From the NCBI GenBank assembly GCA_009809945.1, contig WTPW01001254.1, positions 1 to 64,000 on the forward strand: a DNA stretch of 64,000 nucleotides. The letters are read 5' to 3'. Made by a program: the position numbers and the translations under genes. Numbering within the stretch: the stretch's first letter is position 1; every line of letters starts with the position of its first letter. Below the pieces are notes generated by a model. It was given only the letters and a program-made list of their open reading frames with translations, searched no databases and had not been told where the DNA came from. The DNA comes from Gigaspora margarita (taxonomy: Eukaryota; Glomeromycota; Glomeromycetes; Diversisporales; Gigasporaceae). This document shows positions 35,098 through 47,443 of this stretch, in pieces.

Positions 35098-35372
35098 TAG
35101 TCAATATCACAGGTTAATATTTAAAAAAATTAAGATTATTATTATTAGAGTTAGGGTTTGAACTAGTATTAAAGTTAGAGTTATAGGCATATATATATAC
35201 AAATTAAGTACTAAAAACTTTTATTTAGAAGCCCAAGCCTAGTTTACATATTTAAAATTTTTGATTTTTTTGTAATTATTCTATTTTTTTGTTCATTTTG
35301 TTATACAAGATCCTGTGATCTAATTGGTCAATTATATTAATCTGCGATATTGCAACCTCTATATTAAAACTA
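35098..35372. other. Spacer between two TIR elements
   Basis: It contains AAGATCCTGTGATCTAATTG and TGCGATATTGCAACC, words also found near 44690, 47400 and 47930, so this is a relic of a shared MITE family. No gene. Confidence 0.45.
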
Positions 35373-36665
35373 GGGAATTGATATTTCCACACTCTATTTT
35401 TGATAATGCCACATCCATATCAGATATAGATCATTAATTTTTATAAATTTTTATACAATTGATTGAAGTTATCTTGGCACTCACCTGACCAAATTCGATC
35501 AACTTTTTTTATTTTAATTATAAAAAGCTATAGAATTCAAAAAAAAAGTTGATCAAATTTGGTTAGATGAGTGCCAAGATATATTCAATCAAAGCTTTTG
35601 TAAATTCTAAACATCTATCAAATATAAGCTATAGCAAAAATTATTTACAAACTTTGATCGAAGATATCTTGGCATCCCTAGCCAAATTTGACCAACTTTT
35701 TTTTTATTTTAATTGTAAAAGTCTATAGAATTCAAAGAAAAAAGTTGATCAAATTTGGTCAGGTGGGTTCCAAGATAACTTCGATCAAAGTTTTTGTAAA
35801 ATTTTAGATGTCTATCAAATATTTGTATAAGCTGTGGCAAAAATTGTTTACAAACTTTGGTCGAAGATATTTTGGCACCCACCTGGCCAAATTCTATAAA
35901 CTTTTTTTTTATTTTAATTGTAAAAAACTATAGAATTCAAAGAAAAAAAGTTGATTGAATTTGATCAGGTGGGTTCCAAGATAACTTCGATCAAAGTTTT
36001 TGTAAAATTTTAGACATCTATCAAATATTTGTATAAGCTGTGGCAAAAATTGTTTACAAACTTTGGTCGAAGATATCTTGGCACCCACCTGGCCAAATTC
36101 AAAAATCATTTCTTTATTTTAATTGTAAAAGGCTGTAAAACTCAAAGAAAAAAATGTTGATCGAATTTGGTCAGGTGAGTTCCAAGATATCTTCAATCAG
36201 AGATTTTGTAAAATTCTAAACATCTATCAATTGTAAAAGTTGTTTACAAATTTTGATCGAAGATATCTTGGCACCCACCTAACCAAATTCGATCAGCTTT
36301 TTTTTATTTTAATTGTAAATGGCTATAGAATTAAAAAAAAAAAGCTAATAAAATTTAGTCAGGTGAGTTCCAAGGTATCTTCGATCAAAGATTTTGTAAA
36401 ATTCTAAACGTCTATCAACATAAGCTGTAGCAAAAATTGTTTACAAACTTTGATCGAAGATAGCTTGGCACCACCTGACCAAATTTGATCAACTTTTTTT
36501 TATTTAATTGTAAAAAGCTGTAGAATTCAAAGAAAAAAGTTGGTCAAATTTAGTTGGATGGGTTCCAAGATATCTTCGATCAAAGTTAAAATTTTTTTAA
36601 AAAAATTAAAATGATCTACATGGGTATGGCATTATCAAAAATAGGGTGTGGAAATATCAATCCCC
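35373..36665. mobile_element. 1.3 kb foldback element built of repeated palindromes
   Basis: The ends GGGAATTGATATTTCCACAC and (inverted) GGGGATTGATATTTCCACAC continue through CTATTTTTGATAATGCCA and are flanked by TA. The interior is five to six tandem copies of a roughly 200-bp palindrome whose arms read GATATCTTGGCACCCACCTG and ACCAAATTCGATCAACTTTT, closing on ATTGTAAAAAGCTATAGAAT. No coding sequence. Confidence 0.85.
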
Positions 36666-36689
36666 TAAAACTATACCAATTTCTATTAT

Positions 36690-37295
36690 TCTTAAATTTT
36701 ACTAATTAATTCTAACTTTTTGTCTAAGCAAACTTGTTAGTGCCAACAAATCTTTCATATTAGTATATTTATTTTATTTTTTTAAAATATGAGGCACAGA
36801 TGCTTAATTTTGAATTTTTGATAAAATTTTTGTAAAAATTTTCAAAATTAAGCATCTTTTCTTCAGATTTTAAGAAAATATGCTAATTTAATATATTTTT
36901 TTGGATTGAACAAGTTACTTAGTGCAAGAAGTTATAATTAATTAGTATAATTTCATTAAAATAATATTTTTAATAATTTTATTAATAAAATTATACAAAT
37001 TTTTATGATCCACTAAATTTTACTAATTGATTCTAAGTTTTTGCTCTAAGTAAACTTGTTTAATATCAAAAATACAGTATTTTAGTATGATTTATTTTAC
37101 TTTTTTGTAAAATTTGAAGCAAAGATATTTAATTTTGTATTTTTGATAAAATTTTCAAAATTAAGCATCTTTTCTTAAAATTTGAAAAAAGTAATATAAA
37201 ATATATTAATTGATGTATTTTTTAATGCTAAACAAGTTTTTTTAGTACAAGAAATTATATTAATTAGTAAAATTTCAAGTAATGTAAATTTCTAA
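36690..37295. repeat. Palindromic repeat family D, copies 2 and 3 in tandem
   Basis: Two head-to-tail palindromes (about 36690-36965 and 37005-37295) share AAATTTTACTAATT, CTAAGTAAACTTGTTTAAT and a centre AATTTTGTATTTTTGATAAA with TTCAAAATTAAGCATCTTTT. They match copy 1 at 32805. Confidence 0.75.
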
Positions 37296-37429
37296 TAATT
37301 TTTATTAGGAATATAAATTTGGTGCACCTGTGATATGCTGCACTCTTTTTTGATTGGTTAAAATTTTTATGTGAGCACCAATTTGCTCTTTGCAAATCAG
37401 ATCAGTTCAAATCTTTTTTTATTAAGTTT

Positions 37430-37890
37430 TATAATTAAAAATATAATTATTTTATTATTTAAAAAAAAAATCTTCATATAACAAAAATGTAAAAAAACTT
37501 TGTGAAACAAAAAATTTACAACTCATTGCATAACCAAAGCCACCCATTTTTTACTATTTAAAAAAAATTACAAATTATTGTGAAACCAAATCTACACATT
37601 TTTTATTATTTAAAAAAAAGGAAAAAAACTTCACATAACAAAAAAATATAAAAAAACTTTGCAAAACAAAAAAAAATTTACAAATTTATTGAATAAACAA
37701 ATCTATCCAATTTTTATTATTTAAAAAAAAAGAAAAAATACTTTAACAAAAAAAGTAAAAAAATTTACAAAACAAAAAAAGTTACAAAATTTTTGTATAA
37801 CCAAATCTACTCTTTTATTATATAAAAAAAATTCTGTAAAATAATAACTTCACAAAATAGAAAAAAATTTTGTGAAATAAAAAAAAAGAA
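37430..37890. repeat. A-rich tandem repeat, about 100-bp unit
   Basis: AACCAAATCTAC followed by TTTTTATTATTTAAAAAAAA recurs four to five times with CTTCACATAACAAAAAA tracts between. Non-coding. Confidence 0.65.
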
Positions 37891-37959
37891 AACTTCAAAT
37901 AAAAAACTACTAAAAATAAAAAAGAATCTTTAGAAAAACCACCAAAAATAATTAAGAAT

Positions 37960-39060
37960 CCTTGGAAGAACTACAGAAAAATGATGAAAAATTTTTGAAA
38001 AACCTACCAAAAAATAATAAAAAATTTTTAGAAGAACCACTAAAAAATCACAAAGAATCTTTGAAAAAATTACTGAAAAACCATGAAGAATTTATAAAAG
38101 AACTACTGAAAAACTATAAAAAATCTGTGAAAGAACTACTAAAAAAACTACAAAGAATCCTCAGAAGAACTACTAAAAAATAATAAAGAATTCTTGAAAA
38201 ACCTACCAAAAAATAACAAAAAATCCTAGGAAACCCACCAAAAAATGATAAAAATCCTTGGAAAAACTACTAAAAAACTATGAAAAATTCTTGAAAGAAC
38301 TACTAAATATAATAAAAAATTATTGGAAGTACTACTAAAAAACTATAATGAATCTGTAAAAGAACTACTAAAAAACCATGAAAATCTATAGAAAAACTAC
38401 AAAAAAACTACAAAGAATTCTTGAAAAAATTGTTAAATAATGATGCATTTACTGAAAGAGCTTACAAAAAAACACAAAGAACCTACTAAACAAACTTACA
38501 AAAACTGCTGAATTTACTAAAAGAACTTGTCAAAAGCTTACTAGAAAAATTAACAAAAAATGACAAAGAACTTACTCAAAAATGATAAAACAATACTAAA
38601 ACTGACAAACTTATCAAAAGACCTACTAAAAGTGCTGAATTTATTAAAAGAACCCAAAAAAAAACAACAAAAAATCTATAGAAAAACTCAAGAAAAGCTT
38701 ACAGTACTGCAAACTTGCCAAAAAATCTACTAAAAAATAACAAATATACTGAAAAAATAATAAAAAACCTACAATATTACTAGAAAAACTCAATAAAAAC
38801 TTAATAAAATTTACAGATGAACCTACTAAAAATAACTGACCAAGAATGATGAAATTACCAAAAGAACCCAAAGAAAAATGAGAACAACCCTACCAAAAAA
38901 CAACAAATTGACTAGAAAACCCACTATGAACTTGTCAGAAGAACCTACCAAAAGCCAACAAAAAGCCTATAAAGAACTCATAAAAAAACAATAAAGAACT
39001 TGGCAAAAAAAAAAATAAAAAACTACTAAATCACCAAAATAATAAAAAATCTAATAATTT
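37960..39060. repeat. A/C-biased degenerate minisatellite (about 30-33 bp)
   Basis: Variants of GAACTACTAAAAAACTATAA, AAATCT and GAAAAACCTACCAAAAAAT recur for 1.1 kb with almost no G- or T-rich sequence on this strand. The first 220 bp stay open and encode an 11-residue periodic KELLKNYKKS-type peptide with no start context or exon neighbours. I treat the whole stretch as a repeat. Its strand asymmetry is striking. Confidence 0.7.
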
Positions 39061-39589
39061 AAGCACAACTTCATGAGGCCCCAACTACTGCTCCAATAAT
39101 AGCACTAATAAAAGCTTTAGTAATAGCCCCAATAATGACTCTAGCAATGACTCCAATAAAATTCAAAATAACAACTAAAAATATAACATTAAAAAAATTA
39201 AAAAAAAACAAAAAAAAACAAAAAAAATAAAAGCAATAAAAAAAGATCAAAATCTAGATAAAAAGAGCACAACATATTATAGAGACAGGATTTAGATCTA
39301 TTTTAGATTAGACTAGTAATTGATTATTGCTTTAGCGACAAATATTTATTATTATAAAATTTTAACTAGTTAAAAAGGATGTAATATATCATGAATGTGA
39401 CAACTTTATATTTTTATTTTATTAAAAAAATTATACAAAATGCTATTATTCTCTAAATTTTACTAACTAGTATATACTGTAAATCACTGAAAATAAGCAC
39501 CCCTTCCAATATATAGAGTGTGCTTATTTTTGGATTAACATTTTGAATAATCTTTATTGAAAATTTCCAATCATATATGTTTTTAGCCA
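39061..39589. other. Spacer, nothing recognised
   Basis: It has alternating CCAATAATGACTCTAGCAAT-type words near 39080-39160 and A-rich tracts. CACTGAAAATAAGCACC near 39487 resembles a word near 46570, inverted. No gene. Confidence 0.4.
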
Positions 39590-40790
39590 AGGGGTTGCAG
39601 GAAGTGATATTTTACATATTATCACAATATTTTGCAATATTTCACAAAATTTCAAAATTGTTTAAAAAAATAAATAAATGATATAAATATTTATATAATC
39701 ATACTTTTGCAAATTTTTGAACATTTTAACAGATTTTAATAAGATTTCACAATTTAATATAAAATTTTATATTTTTTTTATTATTATTATTCATTATATT
39801 TTAAATTAAATATATATATTTAATCAATATTACATATTTTATTATATATTATTACATATTCTTTATAAAAAAAATGAAACCAAAAAAAAAAAGAAAATGA
39901 AACCAAAAAAAAACAGCATTATTTTTATTTTATACATATAATTCTATAAAAAACACTAGCACTACATGCTTACTTTTGCTTACTTGCTGTTAGCTATTAT
40001 TTCACTTCTTTGTTTTAACTATCATATTTGCTTTGGCCATTTTTTTTGGTTTGGCTTTCATCTTCACTATGCTCTTTTTTCTAAATACTTTCTAAAAATA
40101 GTAGAGAGGTAAAAAATAAAAAACATTTCATAGAAGTGTTAGTATTCTTGCAAAATGCTAGAGCAATCTAGTTTGTTCTTGAAAATGCCAAAAAAGTTAG
40201 TGTTGATGTTCTTGTAAAGTGCATAAAATAACGTACAGAAACACATTATTTTACTAAAGAAGTTAGGAATAAATTATAAAATAACATTAAAAAATAGTAA
40301 AAAAAATAAATGAAAAATATATAAGCAAACTGAAAAAAAAATAAAAAACCCCCAAATCTTCATTTCTCTAAAGCAAGAGTTCATGGTTTTGCAAATTCAG
40401 AAATTGCTAAAAACCAGGTTAATGTTTGCAAAATGCTAAAAAGTCTGAGTAAGTTTTCTTGCAAAGTGTTTTTACAAAGTGCCAGAATAAAATAAGTCAA
40501 ATAAAAAAATAAATAAAGTAAAACTTGCAAAAACTTGCAAAAGCTTGCACTTAACTGAATTATTTGTATGTTATTGCAAAGTGTCAGAAGTCTGATTTGG
40601 CTTGCAAAATCAAATTAGGGTTTTTTGTAAGTGCCAAAAGTTGTTGGTTTTCTTGCAAAGTGCCAAAAAAGTTAGGTTGGTGTTCTTGTAGAGTGCTGAA
40701 ATAAAAAAAAAAATTTAAAAAATAAAAAAAAACAAAATGAAAGATCTAATTATAAACAAAAAATCTAATCTAATCTTGTAATATAGAGCT
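39590..40790. repeat. Partial copy of the 33.06-kb element interior
   Basis: It shares, in order, AGGGGTTGCAG (AAGGGTTGCAG in copy 1), CACAATTTAATATAAAATTT, a TTTGCTTTGGC block and TGTTCTTG.AAA.TGCCA repeats with 33233-34915. It lacks the CATCAGC ends. Many substitutions indicate an old duplication. Confidence 0.65.
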
Positions 40791-40905
40791 TGTAAATTAA
40801 TTTTAAATTTGGTTAGTAGTTTTCAAACATCAGGTAGCAAGTTTGGAATTTCTTAACTTTTTTTAAAATGTAACCTTTTCAAAAAAACTTTTCAAACTAA
40901 TACTC

Positions 40906-40908
<3 letters not shown>

Positions 40909-40951
<43 letters not shown>
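40909..40951. repeat. Poly(A) run
   Basis: 43 consecutive A residues followed by further A-rich sequence and CTCTAAAAAAAA-type repeats to about 41085. Confidence 0.9.
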
Positions 40952-40952
<1 letters not shown>

Positions 40953-41268
40953 AAAAAAAAAAATCCAAAAAAAACCCTGAAACTGATGCTCTCTAAAAAA
41001 AAAAGAAAAAAGAAAAAAACCTTCAGAACTAATGCTCTTTAAAAAAGAAAAACCAAAAAACAGAACTAATACTCACTAAAAAAAAATTGAACCTAGAGGT
41101 TTTACTGCAGAGCTTTTACCAGAAATGTAGTACAAAAAATGAAGAATATAGTTTACTAGAGAGTTAAGTAGTGTGTACAAATCTGAAAATCTGATTGGAA
41201 GATCGAAACTTGTGACTTTGGATTTCTATATTTGTCTTGTGTATACTGTATATTAATGTGCATAAGGG

Positions 41269-41548
41269 CAGTGTTGTACGTTTTGGCTGTCTATAGCCTT
41301 TTTTGGCTTGTTCACGTTCAAAATTGTCCAAACGTCCAAGATTGTCCAAAGCTTGTCCAGGCTTTAATAATTAATAAATCTATCTAAAAAATATACAACT
41401 ATATGTATTTTTAGATGCTGGACACATTCCAGTTAAAATTAAAATAGGTTATCTTAATAAAATTTAAGATAATTTTACTTTATTTAATTGTCCAAAATTG
41501 TCCAAAATTGTCCAAATCATTGTCCAAAGCTGTCCCGTGACAACACTG
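41269..41548. mobile_element. hAT-like MITE (280 bp) with perfect 8-bp TSD
   Basis: The ends CAGTGTTGT...ACAACACTG are flanked by CATAAGGG on both sides (41261-41268 and 41549-41556). Subterminal copies of TTGTCCAA (at least six, both sides) could be transposase binding sites. Non-coding. CAGTG ends and 8-bp duplications fit hAT. Confidence 0.9.
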
Positions 41549-41556
41549 CATAAGGG

Positions 41557-42231
41557 TATATTTCTATAATATTATTCGTAATAAATTTAATTTACTTGAC
41601 TGGTTATTGATTAAACTAAAAAAGAGTAGAGGGAAATAATTTAAATCACAGGGGTTTGAGGCAATTTAATATTGCTTTAAAATGATTTTTTTATGATTTG
41701 TATTATTATTAATGATATTGAAATTATGATATAATTAATCATGCTAATACATATGGTTGGGGTATATGATTTATTAATAAAAAAAGCAAGTTATTATGTT
41801 GAACTAGCAAATCAGATACAACTCATACATGGGATTACCAAAATTCTGGGTCAGATATATTAGAGTGTATTAGAATCATGATCAGATAGATCAGAATTGA
41901 TCAATTTTGATCCAAGATTATAAAAAATTTTACTAATGAAATTATATCCGTTCATTAAGTAAAAAATGCCTAGCTGATAACTTTGCTATAGAATTTACTA
42001 ACAATTATAATAAACGCCAACCTAAATCTGATACAAATAACCTGAATTTTTGGTAACCCTCCTATAAAATTCAGTTAGATGCAGTAATTTTGTCTGTAGC
42101 TATCAGTACTATAATCATTAATTGGATGATCAAAGCTTATGATTTACTAGGCATGTAGTACAAATAACAGAAATCTTAAGATCTGATTGGAAGTTTGAAG
42201 CTTGTAACTTTATAATTCTATTGTTTACATA
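41557..42231. other. Duplicated host segment between MITEs
   Basis: The flanks of the hAT-like element (about 41150-41640: ATCTGATTGGAAGaTCGAA, TGGTTATTGATTAAAC) recur at about 42150-42600 (ATCTGATTGGAAGTTTGAAG, GGTCATTGATTAAAC). This is a direct segmental duplication of roughly 450 bp, each copy with a different insertion. No gene. Confidence 0.55.
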
Positions 42232-42522
42232 TGGGCAGATTTAACATATATGATAATCATTTAAAATGTGATAAAATCAAAAAAAACCAATAATTTTGGC
42301 CATAGCCAGCATTATTCAGCTCAGTTTATAGTTACTTCCTTTTAAGATCACCTAGTGGAAACCTTGCAAATCCCAAATTAGAAAATCAAAATCTAAATAG
42401 AAAATCAAAATCCAAAATAGAAAATCAAAATAAGAACTTAATTGGTTTAAATTCAAGACAATCACAAAGTTGATATGCAATTTGAAAATATCACATTAAT
42501 GAAAATGCGTTCAATCTGCCCA
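42232..42522. mobile_element. TA-flanked TIR element (291 bp)
   Basis: The ends TGGGCAGATTTAAC and (inverted) TGGGCAGATTGAAC are flanked by TA. Inside, AGAAAATCAAAATC-type words recur three to four times. Non-coding. TA duplication is typical of Tc1/mariner-type elements. Confidence 0.7.
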
Positions 42523-42854
42523 TATGATTAGTTCATGTATGTATGTTGATGTGTGGGATTTAATTTCTTTGACGGTCATTGATTAAACAAAAAAAGTAAA
42601 TAATACAACAATAAACCTCTGTTAGTATTATCAAGAGTTCTCTTATATGCTATATGGGAGTGTATGAGAGGTGCCTATTATTAAATATCTACAAAAACTA
42701 GTAGAGTAATCTATTTTGGACCTTGCTGAGCATACTATGTCTTTAATTAGTTTATTTCAACTATATAGTGTATTATGAATAGAAACTATGTATCAAGCCC
42801 TTGAGTCTGGTATTACTATAGTAATATTTTGCACACCAATATCATGATATTAAT

Positions 42855-43075
42855 TAGTGTTTTGAACTGTCAACTGAAAGTTCAACTGGGGCTGATCCAG
42901 GTAGACTTATGGGTATTCCCAGCCAATCGCTAATATTTGTTTACATCAGGTAAAATAGAAATGATACTTCCTATTTCACCCTATGTAATCAAACATCAGC
43001 GATTGGCTGGGAATACCTGTAAGTCTACTCAGATTAGCCCCAGTTGAACTTTCAGTTAAATGGTTCAAAACACTA
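42855..43075. mobile_element. hAT-like palindromic MITE (221 bp)
   Basis: TAGTGTTTTGAAC, then ACTGAAAGTTCAACTGGGGC and ATTCCCAGCCAATCGCT, are inverted in the right half over almost the whole length. Flanks ATATTAAT (42847-42854) and ATATTAAC (43076-43083) match at 7 of 8 bases. Confidence 0.85.
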
Positions 43076-45093
43076 ATATTAACTTATTTTACTCCTGCCT
43101 TATAATTATAATTTTTCCTTATATTATTGTGAAATTAATCATACCTCTGATTATTCTTATAACATCCTATTTTTAATATTTGACCTTTCTTAATTTGTTT
43201 CTCTATACTCACCCTTCATTATTGCTAAAGATAGGTTTGGTCACAGTCAGTCATTAGTTGGTGTTACTAAAATAATATTTTTGTACTACAAAATCATAGC
43301 GTTTTCTTATACTACCCCTGTCTTATATTCATCATTTTCCATTATATAATAATTAATTAATCATACTTCTGAATGTCCTTACATTATTACTAATTTTATT
43401 TTTTGTCCCTTTCTCCGTACTTACCCTATATCATAACTATATATAGATCTTCCTTATTACTATTTATAGTTCTCCTAGTTTCTATATATGTTCTTCTATA
43501 TATATATATATATAATTATCATACCTGAATTCTATACTACATTATTTTGTAACAGTGAAATTGAATTGGTTCAATGCATGGACAATGCTAAGCATCATTG
43601 AACAATCAAGCCTTATATATTATCATAAGTCGACTAACCTGATGAAGAGTTTGTAAAGCAGATTTTGAGATTAATTTTCAGGTGTAATATCTTAATTCAA
43701 ATAGTAATGCGAAGAAAATTTATTGGTATTCAAAGAATTAAAGATTAGTAATTTTGGAAGGAAGTTGATTTAACAATTGAATAGTTTAGCTATTTATGTA
43801 TATCAAACATGTATATAAATTCAATATATTTACTTTTCATATATATGTATCTTCAGAAAAGCATTAGGCATTATTATAATAATAATGCCTTCTTTATAAT
43901 AAAGTGAATGCTTATTATATCATATCTTGTGACTTTTATTTATTTTTATATCACTTCCTTTTGAATTCCCTTTTTACATATTTATAAATCCTACCCTATA
44001 TATTTCTTTTCTTGTTCACTATCGCTGACTAAACTCAGTCCCCTAATCTAATGCACTTCCAATTCGATAATAACTAGAATTAATTTACCTACAAAATTAA
44101 CTTTTAGTAAAATAACTTTGAAACAGAATTAATTAGTTACAAAATAACCTTGCCTGAAATTAATTTACTGCAAATTAAGTTTTGTATGAAATAATTATTG
44201 GTAAATTGATCAAAACTAAGTGAGCTTGATACCATTAAATAAATATTAAATAAGCTCAATAAAATCAAATTAATGTATTTAAATAAAAATTGCAGTAAAC
44301 GCAATTTGAATCTTAAGGTGATCTGTTAGTATATATACAAGTTCTGCATCATTTTTAAATTTATATTGATTCTGAACTATTATTTTAGAATCAATATCCA
44401 TTTAACAATTATTAAAAAAGAATTTAACTAATTTTAACACCTGGTTAAAGTTATAAATTTTAACTATCCTTTATTTTTATAAAAGTTTTTTATATAAAAA
44501 TTATTCTTTAAAGATTAGGGTTAGGGTATAGGTTATATTAAATTAGAGAATAAATTATTTATATGCAAAATTAGATGCTAAAAACTTTTACTTAATAGCC
44601 CAAAGCTAGTTTTTGTAATAAATTTTGCAATATTAATAATTTTTTGATTTTTTTCTAAGTTTTCTTAAAATTTTCTTTATTTTGTTACACAAGATCCTGC
44701 GACCTAATTGGTAAATTATAGGGTGGTTAACATCACCAGGGGGCAAATTAGCAACACTCATTAAAAAAAAGCAAAAAAATATAAAATAATAATAATCATA
44801 GGACATTGTAATTTATTACTATAGCAATATATCACTACTCCTGATAGACCAATTAGAAAGCAAGATCAAGTGCAATATGAAATCAAGACAAAATATAGTC
44901 TTTTCTAAAATATCTCCTGTAACCCAAAATTTTGACTACATATTATATATTAACAAAAAAATTCATTATACAATTTCACTATAAACCTCCTCTTATCACC
45001 TTTACACTACCTTCACCTTACACTAATCCTAACTAATAAAAAATTAGGTTATTTTAGTTGGTTTGATTTCATGTTACATATGATCTTCTCTTA
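43076..45093. other. Intergenic, nothing firmly recognised
   Basis: No gene is seen. There is a TA microsatellite near 43495-43515, a small hairpin with GCATTAGGCATTATTATAAT near 43860-43900, and AGATTAGGGTTAGGGTATAG near 44512 followed by AAGATCCTGCGACCTAATTG near 44692, which are words of a recurring MITE family. Confidence 0.45.
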
Positions 45094-45405
45094 AGGTAGC
45101 AATTATTTTGCTGACAATCACTTCACTAACATAACATTTCATAACAAATATTCACTGGCAAGTTCATTTAACTAACAGTTTATTTTACCAAAGCTCATTT
45201 CAATGACAAAGTAATTCTGATCATTGTCATTAGGGTCAAAATAGGGTCAAGATAAAATTAGAGTTAAAGTTAGTGTGAATTTTAAAAAAAACCTTGTTGG
45301 TAAAATGAGCTTTAGTGAAACAGACTGTCAGTAAAATGAACTTGTCAGTGAATGTTTGTTGGTGAAATATTATGTTGGTGAAGCGATTGCCCATGATCTT
45401 ATAGG
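45094..45405. repeat. Palindromic repeat family C, copy 2
   Basis: The left part GGTAGCAATTATTTTGCTGA, CAATCACTTCAC and CAAGTTCATTTAACTAACAG is inverted in AAATGAACTTGTCAGTGAAT and GGTGAAGCGATTGCCCATGA. The centre CATTAGGGTCAAAATAGGGT corresponds to the centre of copy 1 at 15905. Confidence 0.7.
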
Positions 45406-45854
45406 TGGCAATATATCACATATGTGAAAAATTATTAAATCTATAATAATAAATAAATTAAATTAAATTAAATAAAAAGTGAATAAAAATGAATTAATAT
45501 ACACTTGCCTAAATATTAAATATTAACTAAATTTTCATAAAAGAATACAGTTGAATATTCATATTAAAGATCAAACACAAAATGTATGAGAATTCAAAAC
45601 TTAATAATTAGTAATTCATATCAGTTAATTATTACATATGTATGTAAACTACATGCAAGCAATTTTAATTTATTTAGAATAATATGTACCTTGGCAAAAA
45701 CTTAAGAAATTACTATCTATGGTAGCAACAGGTTACTTGATTATAAGAGAACAGATTAATTAATAATACAAACAAATGTAGTAACAGAGAATAATTGATC
45801 ATATATTATTAAAGAATAATATTTTAAAACATTCAGCATCAAAAATATTTATTT

Positions 45855-45950
45855 GCCTAAAATATTTTAGGCAGATGAAAATATTTTAGGCAGAAGAAAA
45901 TATTTTAAACAGATGAAAATATTTTAGATAGCTGAAAATATTTACAATTT
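45855..45950. repeat. 19-bp minisatellite
   Basis: GATGAAAATATTTTAGGCA and variants occur in tandem about five times. CCTAAAATATTTTAGG is also self-complementary. Confidence 0.8.
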
Positions 45951-47086
45951 AGGATGCCAAAATATTTTTGACATTATGGCATTATGGCAAACCAAAAACA
46001 ATTTGGTATAATCACGATAATCCTAACTACCTAATTGATGATCACATGTAACTAAACTTAGGAATCTATAAAATATAAGAATATCAATCTTTTAACAATA
46101 TATAACTATATAGCAATAGTAGAAAATATATATTAGTCTGCATCATAATGTCTAGAAATATAAGCTCACTTAAGGTATATTAAGATCTGGCTTAAATATA
46201 TATAAAAATAATGCTATTTATGCATACACTCACGTTCCTGGTTTTGCATAATAGCATCATGCAGCTACTTATTATTTTAGTAATTTTATAATTAACCTAA
46301 CCTATATATGTATATTTTGGGGTCCTGTGCAAACCCTAAATATTTTATATTTTTCATTAGCACATTTCATATATAATATTATATAACTTATCCTATTAGT
46401 ATTCTTTAAATATCCTCTTTTTGCCTATTAACTGTTTTCAAATATAACCTTTTTATCCAATACCTATTTTTCAAATATAATAATTTTTTTAAAAAAAGGA
46501 CCTCTATTAGCAATTTTTCAAATATAACACATATAGATTATTTAGGGTACTAGAGGTGCTTATTTACAGAGAGTGTTTATTTTTGCTAATTTATAGTACT
46601 TTTCATTATAAGCCAGACCCTTAGACTGGACTAGACCTAGAAGCACTAATAGCAACTCTTATATAATATTAAAATTGATGATTATATAAAATTTACTAGT
46701 CTTTTTTCAGTATAAAATCTTGTTTATTTTTTTTGCTCTTTTTTTTTATAGTAATACCCTATTTCTATTTTTAAAAAAATGTATAATATAAAAAACAAAC
46801 CAAAAATAAAAAAAACAAGAACAAAACTTGTATTTTAATTAATAATAAAAAATACTTATGTTTGTTAAAATTTTTAATTCTATTACTTTGAACTATAGTA
46901 GTTTAATATGCATATTGTATTATATGTAAATTAGTTAATGTATTTACTTGTATTTGACATTTCTGATTTAAAAATTTTCTGATTTTTTAAATTTTTTTTA
47001 AAAATTTTTATTATTATTTTAATATTATTTTTTTTAATTTTAAACTTTTTTAATATTTTTTAAATATTTTTTTTAGAATAAATATA
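45951..47086. other. Intergenic with a dispersed repeat fragment
   Basis: At 46228-46275 TCACGTTCCTGGTTTTGCAT and AGCATCATGCAGCTACTTA form a short diverged third copy of the dispersed repeat at 426 and 20945. Nothing else was recognised. Confidence 0.5.
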
Positions 47087-47443
47087 TGCAACGCACCCTG
47101 CGATATGCTAATTCATCGCACACATATATGTAAACATAGGTTGTAGATCTGTATAACAAATAACAAAAAAATTTCTATATAACAAATTTCAAAATAATAT
47201 AAGGTTAGGGTAAGGGTCAGTGTTAGAAATTAGAGTAGATGATAGATATACCAAAATTTTGTAAGGAATTTTTTTTGTTAGAGCGTGAAAAGTGGTTATA
47301 TAGGTGAAATTTTTTGATATTACAAATTTTAGAAAAATTTCTTTATTTTGTTATACAAAGAAAATTTGCACGTTACACCTGATCTTCAAATTTAATTGGT
47401 AGATCATTGGGGTGCGATATACAAGCACTTCGCAGGGTGCAAT
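47087..47443. mobile_element. MITE with GCACCCTGCGA ends
   Basis: GCAACGCACCCTGCGATATG at the left is inverted at the right as TCGCAGGGTGCAATGC. The interior has GGTTAGGGTAAGGGTCAGTG and GATCTTCAAATTTAATTGGT. No coding sequence. No clear target duplication. Confidence 0.65.

Noticed and set aside
37962..38183. Lys-rich 73-codon frame with 11-residue periodicity
   Set aside because: It is part of a longer minisatellite that loses the frame immediately afterwards.
33233..40790. A giant LTR-type element bounded by the two TGTTCTTGCAAAG regions
   Set aside because: The left region is contained in its own TA-flanked TIR element and the right one lacks matching borders, so they are copies of one element, not LTRs.
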